Source: Nageia nagi (taxonomy: Eukaryota > Pinophyta). Taken from it: a DNA stretch of 64,000 nt. The translations under genes were made by a program, and so were the position numbers. This document shows positions 11,209-24,079 of this stretch, in pieces (position 1 is the first letter of the stretch; each line of letters opens with the position of its first letter). Under the pieces are notes generated by a model, which worked only from the letters and a program-made list of their open reading frames with translations, was not told the DNA's origin and ran no database searches. The DNA is taken from assembly GCA_050084985.1 (NCBI GenBank), contig JBITNC010000001.1, positions 195,982,001-196,046,000 on the forward strand, in the 5' to 3' direction.

Positions 11209-13610
11209 ATGGTTTCAAAAAGAGCAAAAGCATCCTCTTGTTTACTGACCAAAGAGGTATTCAATAAGTATATTGGTACCAAAAACCTAGATACTTGGGA
11301 GATAAGGATATAACATAATTATCCTAATATACTTCTCCTAGAAGTAGAAATTTCCTCCATCTACCCATCAATTTACAAAGAATCTTACCCTTATAACTAT
11401 CTCTGAAAAGATATCAAGAATGGGAGATGAGGGTTCGAGGAGATAACTTGGATATCTTTGTAGATAAAGCCATGTATTACCTAAGTCATGCACATTACTT
11501 TACCCAAGTCTATATGATAAACTTATTATGTCAATACTAGCCTACATTAGCCCCTAGGATCATAATGTATTACTTATTTAACAATTGGATATGAAATAGA
11601 ATAATTAATACCTAGCTAGATGAGGATTTTCTATTTAAATGGATAGATCAAATGAAAAAAGACATATGTCATAATAAAATTATCTATGATTTTTATGCAG
11701 TGTTTGTTAGTAAGCCTCAATGATTAATTAGGTGTGTACAATAAATTGATCAATAATTTTCCCAAATTAGGTCAAGATTCCCAAATCCTCCTTTATGTAA
11801 TAGTCAAACAAGAGTTTTGATGCCAAGGAGACTAGAAGCAAATGAAAAAACAAAATTACAATTTAATCTTGTAAGTTAGGATTTTATGGATAGATATCCA
11901 AAAGATTACTACATGCAAGCATTACAAAAGCATCCTTAAATTGAGATAGCTCATTTCTTCACTTTACCAAATGAAATTCAAGAAATTATAACTATGAATT
12001 TTTATAAGTAGTGAAGAACTAATGCATGGGATTTAAAAATCAATAATCGTAATCAACCATCAAATTAGAAGAAAAAGACATGTGGATGGAAGTTGAATCC
12101 CTAATAAATTAGATCCATTTATTTCACTTGCATTGGCCTTATGAAAAAATTAGAATCTTGCTAAATTATTTTGATCATATGACTCTTTAATGTTATGGGA
12201 TATCGGTCTCCATAATTAAGGTCATCAATGATTTGGTACTTGAGTATAATACTCATTCGATTCTACACAATGAAATCATATATGATTATAATTCATTATT
12301 TAGTAAAAAATATTGTCTAAATAATCCTACCAATGTAAAATCAAGGTTTAAAAGAACTCTTGAATGTCATAACCAAGCAAGAAATGAGGTCATGCCTAAA
12401 CCTATAAGTAATGAATATGTCCAAAATCTCATAGAGAGCATGATCCCCCTCGCGCCATCACTTCCACTGAAACCTCCATAGTCCTTAGAGATTCCATATC
12501 ATCCTCCACTTCTTAAATATAATGAGGCCTCAACATCATTAGCTATGCCAAAATGCATCATTAAGAATTTCAAGTATCATCCCTTAATCTTACCACTTAT
12601 TTCATATCCTTTCTTTATCAAGCATCCATTCTTGGACTAGGACCTACTCATTTTGTAGTACAACCTCTATACTTTTAATTCCTGGATCATAAAGGCCAGG
12701 TTATTCATAACAAATAAGGTGATCATTGCTACTTGGGAATTGTAAAAAGTTTTTTTCCCTAATAAAAGCAAAATAAAAAAAAAATCAAGTACATCTGTGA
12801 ATAAAAATCATAAAAAATATTCAAAATAAAAGCCTTTTTATATGAATATATATATTTATGTATATATGTTCTTATCTCTTAAAAACTTTATAGAAATTTT
12901 AAAATACTTTCATATGACATTACAGGTGGTTGATTATCCTTTACATATATCAAGAATCATGAGTCACCCACATTGTATCAATCCTCCCACCAATTAGTAG
13001 GAAGGGTCTTCATAGTATAATGCCCCTTTCCCATGGGAATTATCATCCCTTTGTATCTCATGGTCACCTTGTACATTTTCTAGTGACCCTTTAAGAGACC
13101 TCATCCAAACATTATAATTAGAGAAAGATTGGTTCAATCAATTACTTAAAGTTGTACAATATCAAATTTTATCCATGGCAATCTTAACCACCACACTAGA
13201 TAGATCTGAACATGTCTATAATGCCCTAAGGAATTCTTGTTAGAAAGAGATTTTTACTGATCACCATCCTTGTTGGGGAACTTGTGTAATCTCTTATATA
13301 CTTTATGAAGAGTTCCTCTAAAATCTCATTTGCATGCTCTCCAAACTTGATTTCATATGGAGGATTATGGTTGATGCTCATATTACCCTATTGGTAATTA
13401 GATTTGTTAAATTCTATGTGCCATGTCTTCTAGTCCTAAAGAAGATATTTTTGATGATGTCATTGTAGCCCATGTTTTGTCCATAAACCTTTGGTGTTAG
13501 GATTTAATGCTATCTATATATGTCATCCATGATTTCACACAATGGGCCATAGATCATACCATTCTTACTTGATGTCATTTCCATCCTTTCACCGGGAAAC
13601 CCATAAAAAA
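11209..13610 (+). pseudogene. Unrecognised coding-like tract 3' of E integrase
   Basis: Begins with a possible start MVSKRAKASSCLLTKEVFNK at 11,209, about 110 bp after the integrase. Coding-like pieces in shifting frames include RYPKDYYMQALQKHP near 11,890-11,935, an open 82-codon segment at 12233-12481 ending in a proline-rich stretch, and leucine-rich pieces at 13,190-13,440. Stops are mostly TAG/TAA. I do not recognise a family. It could be an accessory ORF of the Tat-like element in sense orientation, or chance openness in AT-rich DNA. Confidence 0.3.
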
Positions 13611-14173
13611 ATCATAAATATAAAAAAATTAAGAATTGTAAAAATTACAAAATATTTAAAATTCAAAAAACCCATAAAAATATAAAAAATAAAAACTATA
13701 TATATTTTATATATACTCAAAAGATATACTTCTAAAGCATCTTGGCTATTAGGTGTGCTACCCTTATGTTCATATCATTCCACTTTGTTCATTATGTTTA
13801 GTCCTTCACCTCAAATGTCATAGTCACTATTTATTAATCATAATGAAAGAGGTAACTAATCAAGCTATATGTATTCATATATCATACATAAATACATGTA
13901 ATATTCACTTATATATAGATATATTTATGAATAAAAAAAGGAAGCAATGAATACTCCATTCATGTTTAGTTTTTGTTGAAAGATCCTATGTTAAAATTTG
14001 AAAAACATAGGATGATAAAAGGACATAATTATTATACATGATAGTATGCTAATAGACTTGTACACTTTTCATATTAAAATCTTGAAATAATTAAGAATTG
14101 GATATTTCTTTAGCATAAATTTGAGTATGGGTCTTCTACTTTTTTGCTTCATCCTAAACCCAAGAGATAGGAT

Positions 14174-14178
<5 letters not shown>

Positions 14179-14257
<79 letters not shown>

Positions 14258-14286
14258 AGAGAGAAGAAGAAGAAGAAGAAAAAAGA
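14179..14286. repeat. (AG)n microsatellite running into AAG repeats
   Basis: About 37 uninterrupted AG units (14,179-14,253), then agaagagagagagaag and AAG triplets. A polypurine strand bias of this length can form triplex DNA. Confidence 0.97.
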
Positions 14287-15226
14287 AACAAAATATAATA
14301 AATATGTAGAGTCCTTGAGCCATTATAGTATCCTCTATCAAGGCTATGTATGCCTAACTGGTAATAGGATAGGCTATAATGGGATGAAGGTGTTAATCTT
14401 CACTAGGGCTATGAATGATTTTTGGTAGTGAAGTCTACCTTACAAAAACATAAAAAGAATCATATCTCACAACTTATAATCCTGGGGTATTCAATTTATT
14501 AATTTCAAGAGAAGGAAATGAACATAATTGCACACACATGATTCTATGGTGAACTTAAGTATATTATGATCTTGTTTTATATCATCCCTAGTAGATGAGA
14601 CCAAAGCAAAAGATTAATTAATGAAACTAGGTATTGAAGGTGTTATTCCTTACACTTCTTTATATATTTATATTCATCCATTCCATATCATCATACATAA
14701 CTATTATTATTATAAATCTTGATATGTTTCCAAAGCATTAAGATTGATGTATAAATTATTATGTCATTCATAAATACCTTAGGTCATTAAGTTTCATACA
14801 TTTTACATTCATATACCATTTTTCCATATGTATCTATGTGTATTCATAATGCCTCCATAAGTGTTTTGTAAATCTTGCATGTTTTATGTCCATGCATCCA
14901 CATTATTCATGATATCACATATATTTATACTAGTATATTATGTCTAATCCATGTATAAAAGTAGCCAAGAAAATTGAAAATGATGAATTTGATTTCATTA
15001 TCCTACAACTCAAATCTTGTTTTACAAACATAGTATTCCTATATAAACATAAAAATCACTTTGCATTAACAAAACATATCATAAATAAAGTCCTAAACTA
15101 GATAAAATATGGACATTAAAATATTCATACATCTCCATCTTAAAAGATAAACACATACATCTAGAAATCATAAAAACATCATTATACATTAACATAATAC
15201 TAAAACATGCATATAAAATTCTAGGC

Positions 15227-15232
<6 letters not shown>

Positions 15233-15291
<59 letters not shown>
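15233..15291. repeat. (TA)n microsatellite
   Basis: About 29 uninterrupted TA units. It lies just beyond the 3' end of the antisense PMD gene. Confidence 0.97.
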
Positions 15292-15293
<2 letters not shown>

Positions 15294-15449
15294 AAAAATA
15301 TAACCAAATATTCATCACATAAGCTATCCATCACATCTAGAAAAACTAACCATCAATCATGATAACCATGATCCAAAAAATAGATAAGGTCATCAATAAA
15401 TAAGTCTACGACTAGCATGGCTAAACATATGAAATGATCATGCCCTCCA

Positions 15450-17383
15450 TGATGTCAAAAAATAAATGACATAGTATATAAAAAACCACAAGTCTAATAG
15501 AAAATATAATAAACATATGATCAAATCATTGGGATATCCTCATGATTTGCACTTCCCACCATTTATCAGACTACTAGCTCTACCATGTGCTATATGAATA
15601 GTACCCATTGAACCCATAGGACTCATAGCCTAAATCACTCTACATATATTAGATGATATCAATGGGTGCTATGAAGAAACCCCACCTATCTCCCTATAAC
15701 TATGTGATGTAGTAGATTGCAACCCTACCCTATGTACTAGTAGTCCTTTGGACTCCACTGGCTACCTAATAAAGTAAGACATCTATAGGAATATATGAAA
15801 TGGGAGGAACTAGATATAGCATACCAATAATGTATGGTAGTACTCCAATAAACCATGTGTGAATAATAGAAGAATAGTAATCCGTCTAATCAAGAATACT
15901 TTGAATAAACATTGATGGCTAACTAGCCCCCTATGGATGTACTAGCTCCTTTGACCTATGAGGAGGATCAGGCCTCATCCCTTTCCTAATGATATCTTTC
16001 TCTCTCATCTTGATAATGGTACATGCAAGTGCTAAGTTGAGAAACTTGATACCTTAACTCATAGGTATCACCTAGGAGTGTATCAAAATTGGGTACCTAT
16101 GGAAGAGGAGCTCAACCTCTTCTTTTACCTCTAGCTAATGTACCTATCTTAGTCTCCTAACCTTGATTAGCTATGTCCTATAGCTCATCAACCACCTACT
16201 GCTCAACCTACTCCCCTATAGGCTCATCATTAGTTGTCTCTCTAATCTCAACCACTACATCTAGCTCATCAACTCACTGATGTACATGATGACTCACCTT
16301 CTCTTTAGCATCTCCCTCTATCTCAATCTACCACCATGCCAGGAACTCCTTGATGGCTCCTACATCATTAGTCTTAGAATACTCAACCAAGGGCTCCTCA
16401 TGTGCTAGATTAGGCTTTACATATATGAGTTATTGGATGCCCTTAATAGGTACCTCACCCTCCCTAAAGAATCAAATAGAAGCAGGTAGAATATCTTGCA
16501 CAAGATTAAACTAGTGTCACACATGCTTAAAGTAAAAATACTCTAGGAAATTTATCCTCCTCCCACTAAGAACTCTAGATTGTATAATGCTGACAAGCTA
16601 GGTAGCAAGCTCATCCCAATCTAGATAAGATTGGTAAGGTCTAAATCTCTCTTAATTAGGAACCAAGTACAATAACAAATGTTGGTAATGTGTAACATCA
16701 TGGTGTATATCATCATAAGGATGTGAGTCAAAATCATCCCTCCATTATAAAATCCTAGATGGATATGTGAAGTGTGTCTCAAAACCATGAACTAGGAGTC
16801 CATGAGGGTGATCCATATGAATGTGCTCATATGACCAAGCCTGTAAAGAGATTGTAACTAATAATAATGACCTATCACCTAATGAATAAAGAATAGCTCC
16901 CTATAAATCTATGCTAAGAGAGTAGGATCCCAGTACTATGTTGAAGCATATCAACTATCACATGTAATAATAACTAAGGAAATCAATCACTACCCATGTT
17001 TGGAAGTCCATAACACTAGATAATACCCATCAAGTAAGAGGCTCTCATAAGTCTCTACTGATCATTCTTCTAGTACCTAAAGTACATGAAGTCACTTGAA
17101 AACATATCACTTAATACCTTGATAGCTGCATCTACCCTATAAATAGTAATGATGTTAGGATGAATTGACTACCAATCCATATCATGTTGAATCTACTACC
17201 ATATAAATGATGTATGTCCTCCATAATAATAGTCATCTCCCCTATAGGATGATGGAAGTTGCCAATCAAAGAGTCCCATCTCTTTGATAAAGCTACCAAT
17301 AATAGATATTCCCAATGAAGGTGACCCATAAAGGGATTGAATTTGAATCCCAAATTATATAGGAAAGTGTGGTCCTTAGCCAT
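15450..17383 (-). pseudogene. Plant mobile domain (PMD) gene, antisense within element E
   Basis: Opens with an 83-codon stretch (17383-17132): SKRWDSLIGNFHHPIGEMTI then MEDIHHLYG matches the 'ERW...THTFHLP.GEMTITL.DV..LLG' start of the PMD (aminotransferase-like mobile domain). Further on the minus strand come LQAWSYEHIHMDHPHG near 16,830, ERFRPYQSYLDWDELA near 16,640-16,600, and RRINFLEYFYFKHV near 16,560-16,520, all PMD-like. An acidic, coiled-coil-prone tail follows (16,400-15,980). In-frame stops are few compared with E's pol. PMD proteins of the MAIN/MAIL1 type act in the nucleus in silencing; PMD genes are also carried by transposons. Exact ends are estimated. Confidence 0.72.
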
Positions 17384-18859
17384 TAGTATGTCCCATCCCT
17401 CTAATAAGATCCTAGGGTATCATCCACATGGCTCAAGAATCTCTAAGACTTAAGATAGTCATGTGAAAAAAGTTAACTTAGCATGTTTAAATATATATAT
17501 ATATATATAGATATATATATATATATATATTTAAAAATTTACTCTAAGGATGATCATCAATGATCAAGGTTAATATTTGTAGAATTGCCAATGATCATGC
17601 CCAATTATTGATGTTTTTATAAACCCTTGGCCTTGGTCAGTGATTGTAGTCAAGGGTTTTGAAAAAATTTAAAATCCTATAAAAATGATAAAATTTTAAA
17701 AAAAAGTAAATGGTCTAAAATCATTAAAAAATTGCTCCTAACATCCCTATAGTTTTTATTTTGCTTTTTAACTATCAAAATTAATGCATTAAGTAAAAAC
17801 CTTAAAAGGAAGTTTTTTAAACCTACCTCCTCCCTTATTGGCCTCTTGCATGGTGTTGACCATCCTCATGGTAGCATCTTGGCTCTAATCAATGATGAGA
17901 AAGACAAATGTAGGGTCAACACTCAAATTATGGGGTAGAGGGGGAATAGAGCTCTAACCTAGCATAAAAAATAAATAAGAAAATGATAGTAAGAATTTTT
18001 CTTTTTATGCCCCTATGATGTCCAACACCAGCAATTTTAAGTCAAATTCCAACAATCCATAAAGATCACTGATGATCTTATGGGGGTTGTTGATGACTCA
18101 CACACAAAAAATAAATAAATAAATTATATATATATGAAAACCTAAGCTATGTTTCTAAATTTAGACAAAACACTTGTGCTAAAAAACTTTTCACATTAAG
18201 AATATCATAAAAACATCAAAAATAATACAAAATAATTAAAAATCCTAAAAATTAATATATTTATAAAATCTTAAAAAACTAAAACATATGTCAAAGATAA
18301 AAGGGAAATAAGTTTTTCACTTGTTAACTTGGTCTAAGATAAAGGCTTTGAAAAAACCCAAAGCTCTTGGGCAACTCCGAATTTAAAAAATGACCCTTCT
18401 TTTAATAGGAAAAAGAAAGATAGGTTTGGATATCATTAAAATTGTTGGATGAAATTTTATGCAATATCATCAAGTAACCTACCTACTAGGATAAAAGCAA
18501 AATGATAAAATGTTATGTATTCACAAGGGAGCTTCTTTGTTACATGCTAGCTATGGCATACATATGATGACTAAGACTCCATGTATATCCCACCAACATA
18601 GCATAATGGTATAGTGATAACTATCTAAGTTACACCTTGCAATACAATCTTGATTACTTTTAAAATGTGTCAAATGTAAAAGAAAAAATAATGGATTTAG
18701 TCATAATCCCATCACTCAAATTCAGCTTATTCATAGTGGATAAGTTAATTCAAATTCTTGACCTAAGGAAAGGAACACAAGTATAAGACTTGATTTCACC
18801 CCCTCTTAGATAGGCTTAGTTTTTCTAAATAATCCCCACATATAAAATGTTGGGTATTT
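17384..18859. other. E 3' region before the polypurine tract
   Basis: No gene seen. Contains a (TA)n tract (17,490-17,532) flanked by TTTAAA/AAATTT just upstream of the PMD start, and an inverted repeat aaacccttg (17,621-17,629) / caagggttt (17,651-17,659). Confidence 0.5.
17490..17532. repeat. (AT)n tract
   Basis: About 20 AT units with one interruption (tag at about 17,510), about 110 bp upstream of the antisense PMD start codon. Confidence 0.9.
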
Positions 18860-18875
18860 AAAAAAAGGGGAAAAA
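18860..18875 (+). promoter_or_regulatory. Polypurine tract of element E
   Basis: A-rich tract with a central gggg, immediately before TGTAGACACC, the typical start of a Tat-type 3' LTR. Confidence 0.7.
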
Positions 18876-19500
18876 TGTAGACACCTAAAACTGATCCTTC
18901 TTGCGAAAAATGAAAGAAGAGAATATAAATTTAAAATTTTAAACAAATAATAAAGTTTGATAAACCCTTGTAGTCACTGGCAACCTAAGACAATTGCTAG
19001 TGCTCCAATCCAATCACTGGTGCCTTATATGAAATTATCAAAGATCCTACAAATAGTAAAGTTAAAGAAAAATGGAAAAATTAAAGCACCTAGAGAAACA
19101 AACCAATAGATCTTGAATGACTCATCCTTGGTCCTATGCCTTCCCTACATGGATAAAACCTATGACAAGACTAGATGAGCTTTTTTATCCAATCCTTGCC
19201 TCCCAAATAGCAACCTTGGCCACCCCAAAACTCTATAAATTAAACCTCTCCTAAGGAGAAGAAGATCAAAGTTTTATGCAACCTCACTCTGCTAGAATAC
19301 ATTCAGACTTTTAGTGAGTAAATGCATTATAGTTTTATATGCTTTAATGCTTGTACTTCATTATACTTTTATGTATTTTAGCTATGTGAGTAGGTATGTT
19401 TGATATGTTTCTTATTCACATGTGCATAGGATTTGCAAGTTCATGGTAGCTAGTTTGAGAAGAAGAAGGCTAAATAGTCAAAGATCATCACCAACATTTT
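18876..19500 (+). repeat. 3' LTR of element E (right end uncertain)
   Basis: Starts TGTAGACACCTAAAA after the polypurine tract. Has a TATA-like ctataaat near 19,222 and later blocks that resemble 278-400. No second boundary or target duplication could be recognised; the LTR may extend to about 19.8 kb. Confidence 0.55.
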
Positions 19501-21350
19501 CTTGTAGGTTTAGAGATACTATTGAAGGCTTGTAGACATTGATACAACCATTCAAAGGAAGCCCAAGGGAGCCTCTATCTCCCTTTACTATAATCAAAAT
19601 CTCTTACTATATAAGGCACTATTGTACATCACAAATCAACATGAGATTTGTCATTGTAAACTGATTATTAAGGTTTATACCAAAGAGAAATAAAGAGTTT
19701 TGTTGCTTGTCGCATATCTTGTTTTGCATGCTTGCAAGGTTATTTTTTGGGTAAACATAAAGAATGAGAGATTTGCTCATGTAATGACCATTGTATAGAA
19801 GAATAATGAACAATAGTATTCAATTATTATAAATATTTAAATATTTATAGGCCTTCTAATTCAATATTTCAAATTGGATGAATTTTTGAAGTAAACCCAT
19901 GTCGTTAGAGGTGTGGTATGCCTAAAAGCTTGCAATCATTTCTTTTACAAGTTTTCTTATCAATGTTATAAGACTACATATGTGTGAACTAATAGCATTT
20001 TTAATATATATTCAAAGAAATTTTAGCATACCCCACTTGGAAAGAATTTGTAGTGAACACACACTATTGGTGACATGGATATAGTCATATCAAATGTAGA
20101 AATTTGAATCATATTCAATTGATACTCAAAGATATCATTTTGCATTATATTAGAATTGAAAGGATATGAATAGATAGCATAAATTTTTCAATACAATAAA
20201 TGTAGTAACAACATTTTACCATATATTCAATTTGTTTATATGGCAATAATTAAATTGAAATACTAATCTCTTTGATCTATGAACAAAATGCAATCACAAT
20301 TGTTATTTGAAAGAACACATAATTTTTCCTTATGCAATCATAATTGATATTTGAAATAACACATTCAGTTAATATTAAAACATGGATATTTAAGTATGTA
20401 CCATTAGAAAACCATGCATATATGCAAAGATGAAAAATTTGCACACAAACTTTATTAAATTAGATTTCAATAATTAAAATTCTTTGTTTGCACTCATCTA
20501 ATATTCGTGATATTCATCTATGATGATCAGTAAGAGCAAAAATTAAAGTATGGCATTTAAACTTTTTTCCAATTACACATAAAATGCATCACTAATGATG
20601 TCCATTTACTATTAATAAAATTCAATAATAGAATGTGATCAATTTCTACTTCAATATGCAATGTAAACTAGGAAAATGAATATTCTTACCATTCATGATC
20701 GATAGGCACTAAATTTGAAAATAATTTGATGAATTGCACACAACTAATGGTATGGAAACAAAAAAATTGGCCTTTCAAAAGGAAGCAATAGCCATATGAA
20801 ATATTTTAAAACACTTTAAAAATATGAAATAATGATGACATGTAATAGAAATTGCCCATGAAAATGCCCTATGTGGTGTTAGGGTTAAGAGAAAAAAAAA
20901 GGAAATAAAATACTACATAGGTTGACTTTTTTCTCATTTATGTCATTTTCCTATTGGTTCTAAGGTCTAAGTCTCTTTGGAAAATTTGTGTTCTTGTGTG
21001 CACCATGTTTACCATGTTGAAAACAAATTTTTTCCCCCAGTTTAGCCATTTGATCTATAGCATAGATTATTACTAGCCATTTGTTGCATTCCCTTTGTCC
21101 ACCATGGTTAATGATGGATGACATGGGGTAGGATAGCCCCTCACTAAACATATGGTCATGTGGAATAATACATACATAGAATTCCCTTTGAAAATATGAT
21201 GGGTTGCTTATTTTTACCTTGTTGTCTTGTATTGTACTTGCTTTCCATCAATTCCTTGAATTCTAGGTTAATGTTCTTTGCATTTTAATTATTTGGTTTG
21301 TAGGTTAAATTTTATTTATTTATTCCTTATAATACCATAATATTTTAATC
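19501..21350. other. Unassigned AT-rich region
   Basis: No coding family recognised. Could include the missing 3' LTR of element I (minus strand). Contains the near-palindromic catcactaatgatg motif at about 20,589. The open stretches here are short and lack motifs. Confidence 0.4.
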
Positions 21351-21354
21351 AATG

Positions 21355-23095
21355 GAGTACCTATGTCCATATCAGTGTTATAGAAGGCAAGGACATGGAA
21401 ATGGACTAATCATGAGAAAGATATCCTCACACTATCCAAACTAGCAAATTTGGCTATAGTTAAGCATATTTAGTAGGATTTGCCCCTACTTATAGCCCTA
21501 ATAGAGAGATGGGACCCTAATTATAATACATTTCACCTTCCCCCTATGGGGAATACCCATTCAGGGTTAGATTTTCTATTAAGTCAAATTGGAAAATAAT
21601 GTAATGAGGGAGCAATTGGATTTATGGCTAATAGGAGAGGAAGACCATGATTGGGAGCATAGGGATACTTGATTGGTGAAGGTTTTTTTTATTTACATAG
21701 CTAGTATGATACTTGAAGCTTTACATTACCTTAATCATTACCACATACCTATGCCTAAATAAGAGTAATTATTCTTTTTCTCTTGGCCTAGTGTGGGTGG
21801 TGCAGGATAACTATTCTAGAGGAACATAGTTTGCATGGATGCCACTAGTGTTGGCCCAACTTTACAAGGATTTTTATAGCTTTGTTATTGTTGGCAAGTT
21901 CAACATCATAATTACAAACAAAAGCCTACTATAAGTGTGGGCATATGAGAAGAAGGTGGTCATATAACCTATTGGATTACAAAGGTAGAGAGATTACCCA
22001 GGAAACATAGTATTGACTTGCTAGGTTTTGAGGGCATGTGGGTACAAGTATCCACATATGTTAGAGGCCAGGTGGTAATAGATATATGGGATCTAAGTTG
22101 AGGACCTAGTTTGGGTATCTTATGTGAACTACATGTGGGATGATGATGTCCACCAACATGCTTGTTTGAGGTAAGACTTATTTCTCTAGACTAAGAAGAA
22201 GTTAGTTGAGCCATAAATTCCCCATTGGGTTCTCAAATGGTTTGGTATCCAGTAGGGGATCCCTCTAGTACCTAATGTTATAGGTGACATATGATAGATC
22301 ATGATGCACCCATAGGATCATATGTGATATTAGTATAGAGACTAACTTGGGAGGAGACCAAGGTTCATGATGTAGCAATGGATGTCTCCATGGCACCCAA
22401 AACTTCTAGAGTCTATATGACATGGTGGTAGATAATTTGTCTAGTCACCTTGGAAATAGATGAGGAGGAGGAGAAGGATGAAGCTACATCAAAGGGATCT
22501 TCAAAGAAGGATCCCTACTAGGTGGAAAATACCATGCATGATATACTAATGTAGGGAGGACCAACATCTCCTAGATTAACAATAGTGGTAGAGGCTATAC
22601 CACTAGTGACTCTAATTAACAATCAATCATACATCCACATATGCAAGTTTTCATATGACTAGGAAGCTAATAATACAAATATTGCTTAGATGAGAGATAG
22701 ATACATAGATGGTATCCTTATAGGATAATATTGAGAGGATTAATCATTTTGAGGGAGAGGTGGCCATTCTATGGGCCATGATGGAAGTTAGGGATGCTTA
22801 GATAAATACACTAAAGCAATCCCTGAAGAGATTATAGGAGTAGGTAGACATGCCTTCACCCAATGAGCAGTGGCCCTTCATTTAGAGTCTTATAGGAAAG
22901 ATCAAGAAGAAGGATAATGATATTATAGTTTTGAGGGAGGATTATGGGTGGGCCAAGGCACTCTTGACCATCCAAAAGATCAGCACTAGTGAGGTGTTAG
23001 ATGGAATTTTAGTTTTAGGAGCTACGGGTAGTAATAGGAGGACTAGGCCTAGGAATAGTGAGGTAAGGAGTAGTGGAAATAGTGCACGCTAGTAT
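21355..23095 (+). pseudogene. Second PMD gene copy, antisense to element I
   Basis: LIALIERWDPNYNTFHLPPMG (near 21,486-21,550) matches the PMD start and the minus-strand copy at 17.3 kb (LLLVALSKRWDSLIGNFHHP). Around 22,140-22,240 a WDDDVHQHACLR...HWVLKWFG segment fits the later PMD region. The C-terminal part from about 22,735 (EVAILWAMMEVRDAQINTLK) is heptad-like and probably coiled coil. More stops than the first copy, mostly TAG. A TA tract follows the end, as in the other copy. Confidence 0.6.
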
Positions 23096-24079
23096 TTGTA
23101 TACCATGGACATATATCCAACCCTTTGATATATTTTAACTATATGATATATATATATATATGTATGTATGTATATATGTGGATCTTCTTTTTTGGCATTC
23201 CAATGTGTTTGAATTTGTATTTCTTGTATGTGAATGGTTTATATTTGTGTTGTATGCTCTTATAATTAATCATGTAAAGTGCAATGCATAAATCTTATAA
23301 TTATAAGCAACAAAGCCATTCATTAAGGGTAATGTATATCATATTAAGCAAAAACTCAATTTATAAAATTAATGTAGGCACATAATAATCCAATTACACA
23401 TGTTTAACATGATTCAATCATGAAATTTGTAATCAATAACATAAGAAACAATCAAACACCAAAGCAATGTCCCCTAGTTAACAAAATTAAAAAATAATGA
23501 ATAAGTTGGATTTTTTCAATTTAATGAATTCAAAATTAGATTCTAACTATTTTAATCAATTAGGCATGCAAAGAGTATAAATGAAATACTATCCTTTTAA
23601 ACTTTATTCTAGGAAAGGCACATCATTAGTGATGTGAAAATAGGTGACACATCATTAGTAGCATGATATGTGAGTAGTATGATAAAAGTTTTGAGAAATA
23701 GTGATAACAAATTTTCCTAGGAGACCAAGAAGAAAATAATCAAATACATGAAGTAAATGATAATACACAATTATCGGATGAAGAAATAACCTACCTAATA
23801 TACGCCACTATTTTAATTTTAAGATTTTAATAAATTATCTTATGTACCTAGGATGATTTGGCAATGTAGACACATTTTGTAGATGTAGAGACAAAGATAT
23901 TTACCTTCCTTGCAACATATTTCATGCCATTAGTGGTGTAATAATAGGAATGCATGCCATTAGTGATGTTTATTTGCTTCACTTCCTCACCATTCTTTGA
24001 TTTTTCATTACCACAATTCATGTTTTCTTGTATTGAACCTTTATTGCATCCATTTTTGTTTAAAAAAATAATAAATGAT
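23096..24079. other. Unassigned region between PMD copy 2 and gag of element I
   Basis: Contains a (TA)n/(TGTA)n tract at about 23,145-23,177 and several cattagtgatgt-like motifs (23,626-23,675; 23,928-23,967). No gene seen. Confidence 0.5.
23145..23177. repeat. (TA)n/(TGTA)n tract
   Basis: atatatatata followed by gtatgtatgtatatatg about 50 bp after the PMD copy 2 end. Confidence 0.9.

Larger units (their letters stand above)
13611..15450. other. E 3' region, non-coding, with simple repeats
   Basis: No gene seen. Contains the (AG)n tract at 14,179 and the (TA)n tract at 15,233. The short open stretch at 13753-13950 shows no family signal. Confidence 0.5.
1..19500 (+). mobile_element. Element E: Tat-like Ty3/gypsy retrotransposon, split by element A
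   Basis: Approximate extent of a plus-strand LTR retrotransposon interrupted at 1,242/7,066 by element A. Parts in order: LTR-like DNA (1 to about 540), protease-linker remnant (571-1236), RT, RNase H, a second RNase H and integrase (7068-11097), an unrecognised sense tract (11.2-13.6 kb), an antisense PMD gene (15.45-17.38 kb), then a polypurine tract and LTR start (18,860-18,876 on). The presence of a second RNase H between RNase H and integrase is typical of the Tat group. A gag region is missing: protease follows the LTR-like DNA almost directly. Neither outer boundary nor a target duplication could be fixed; the right end of the 3' LTR is a guess. Confidence 0.55.
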
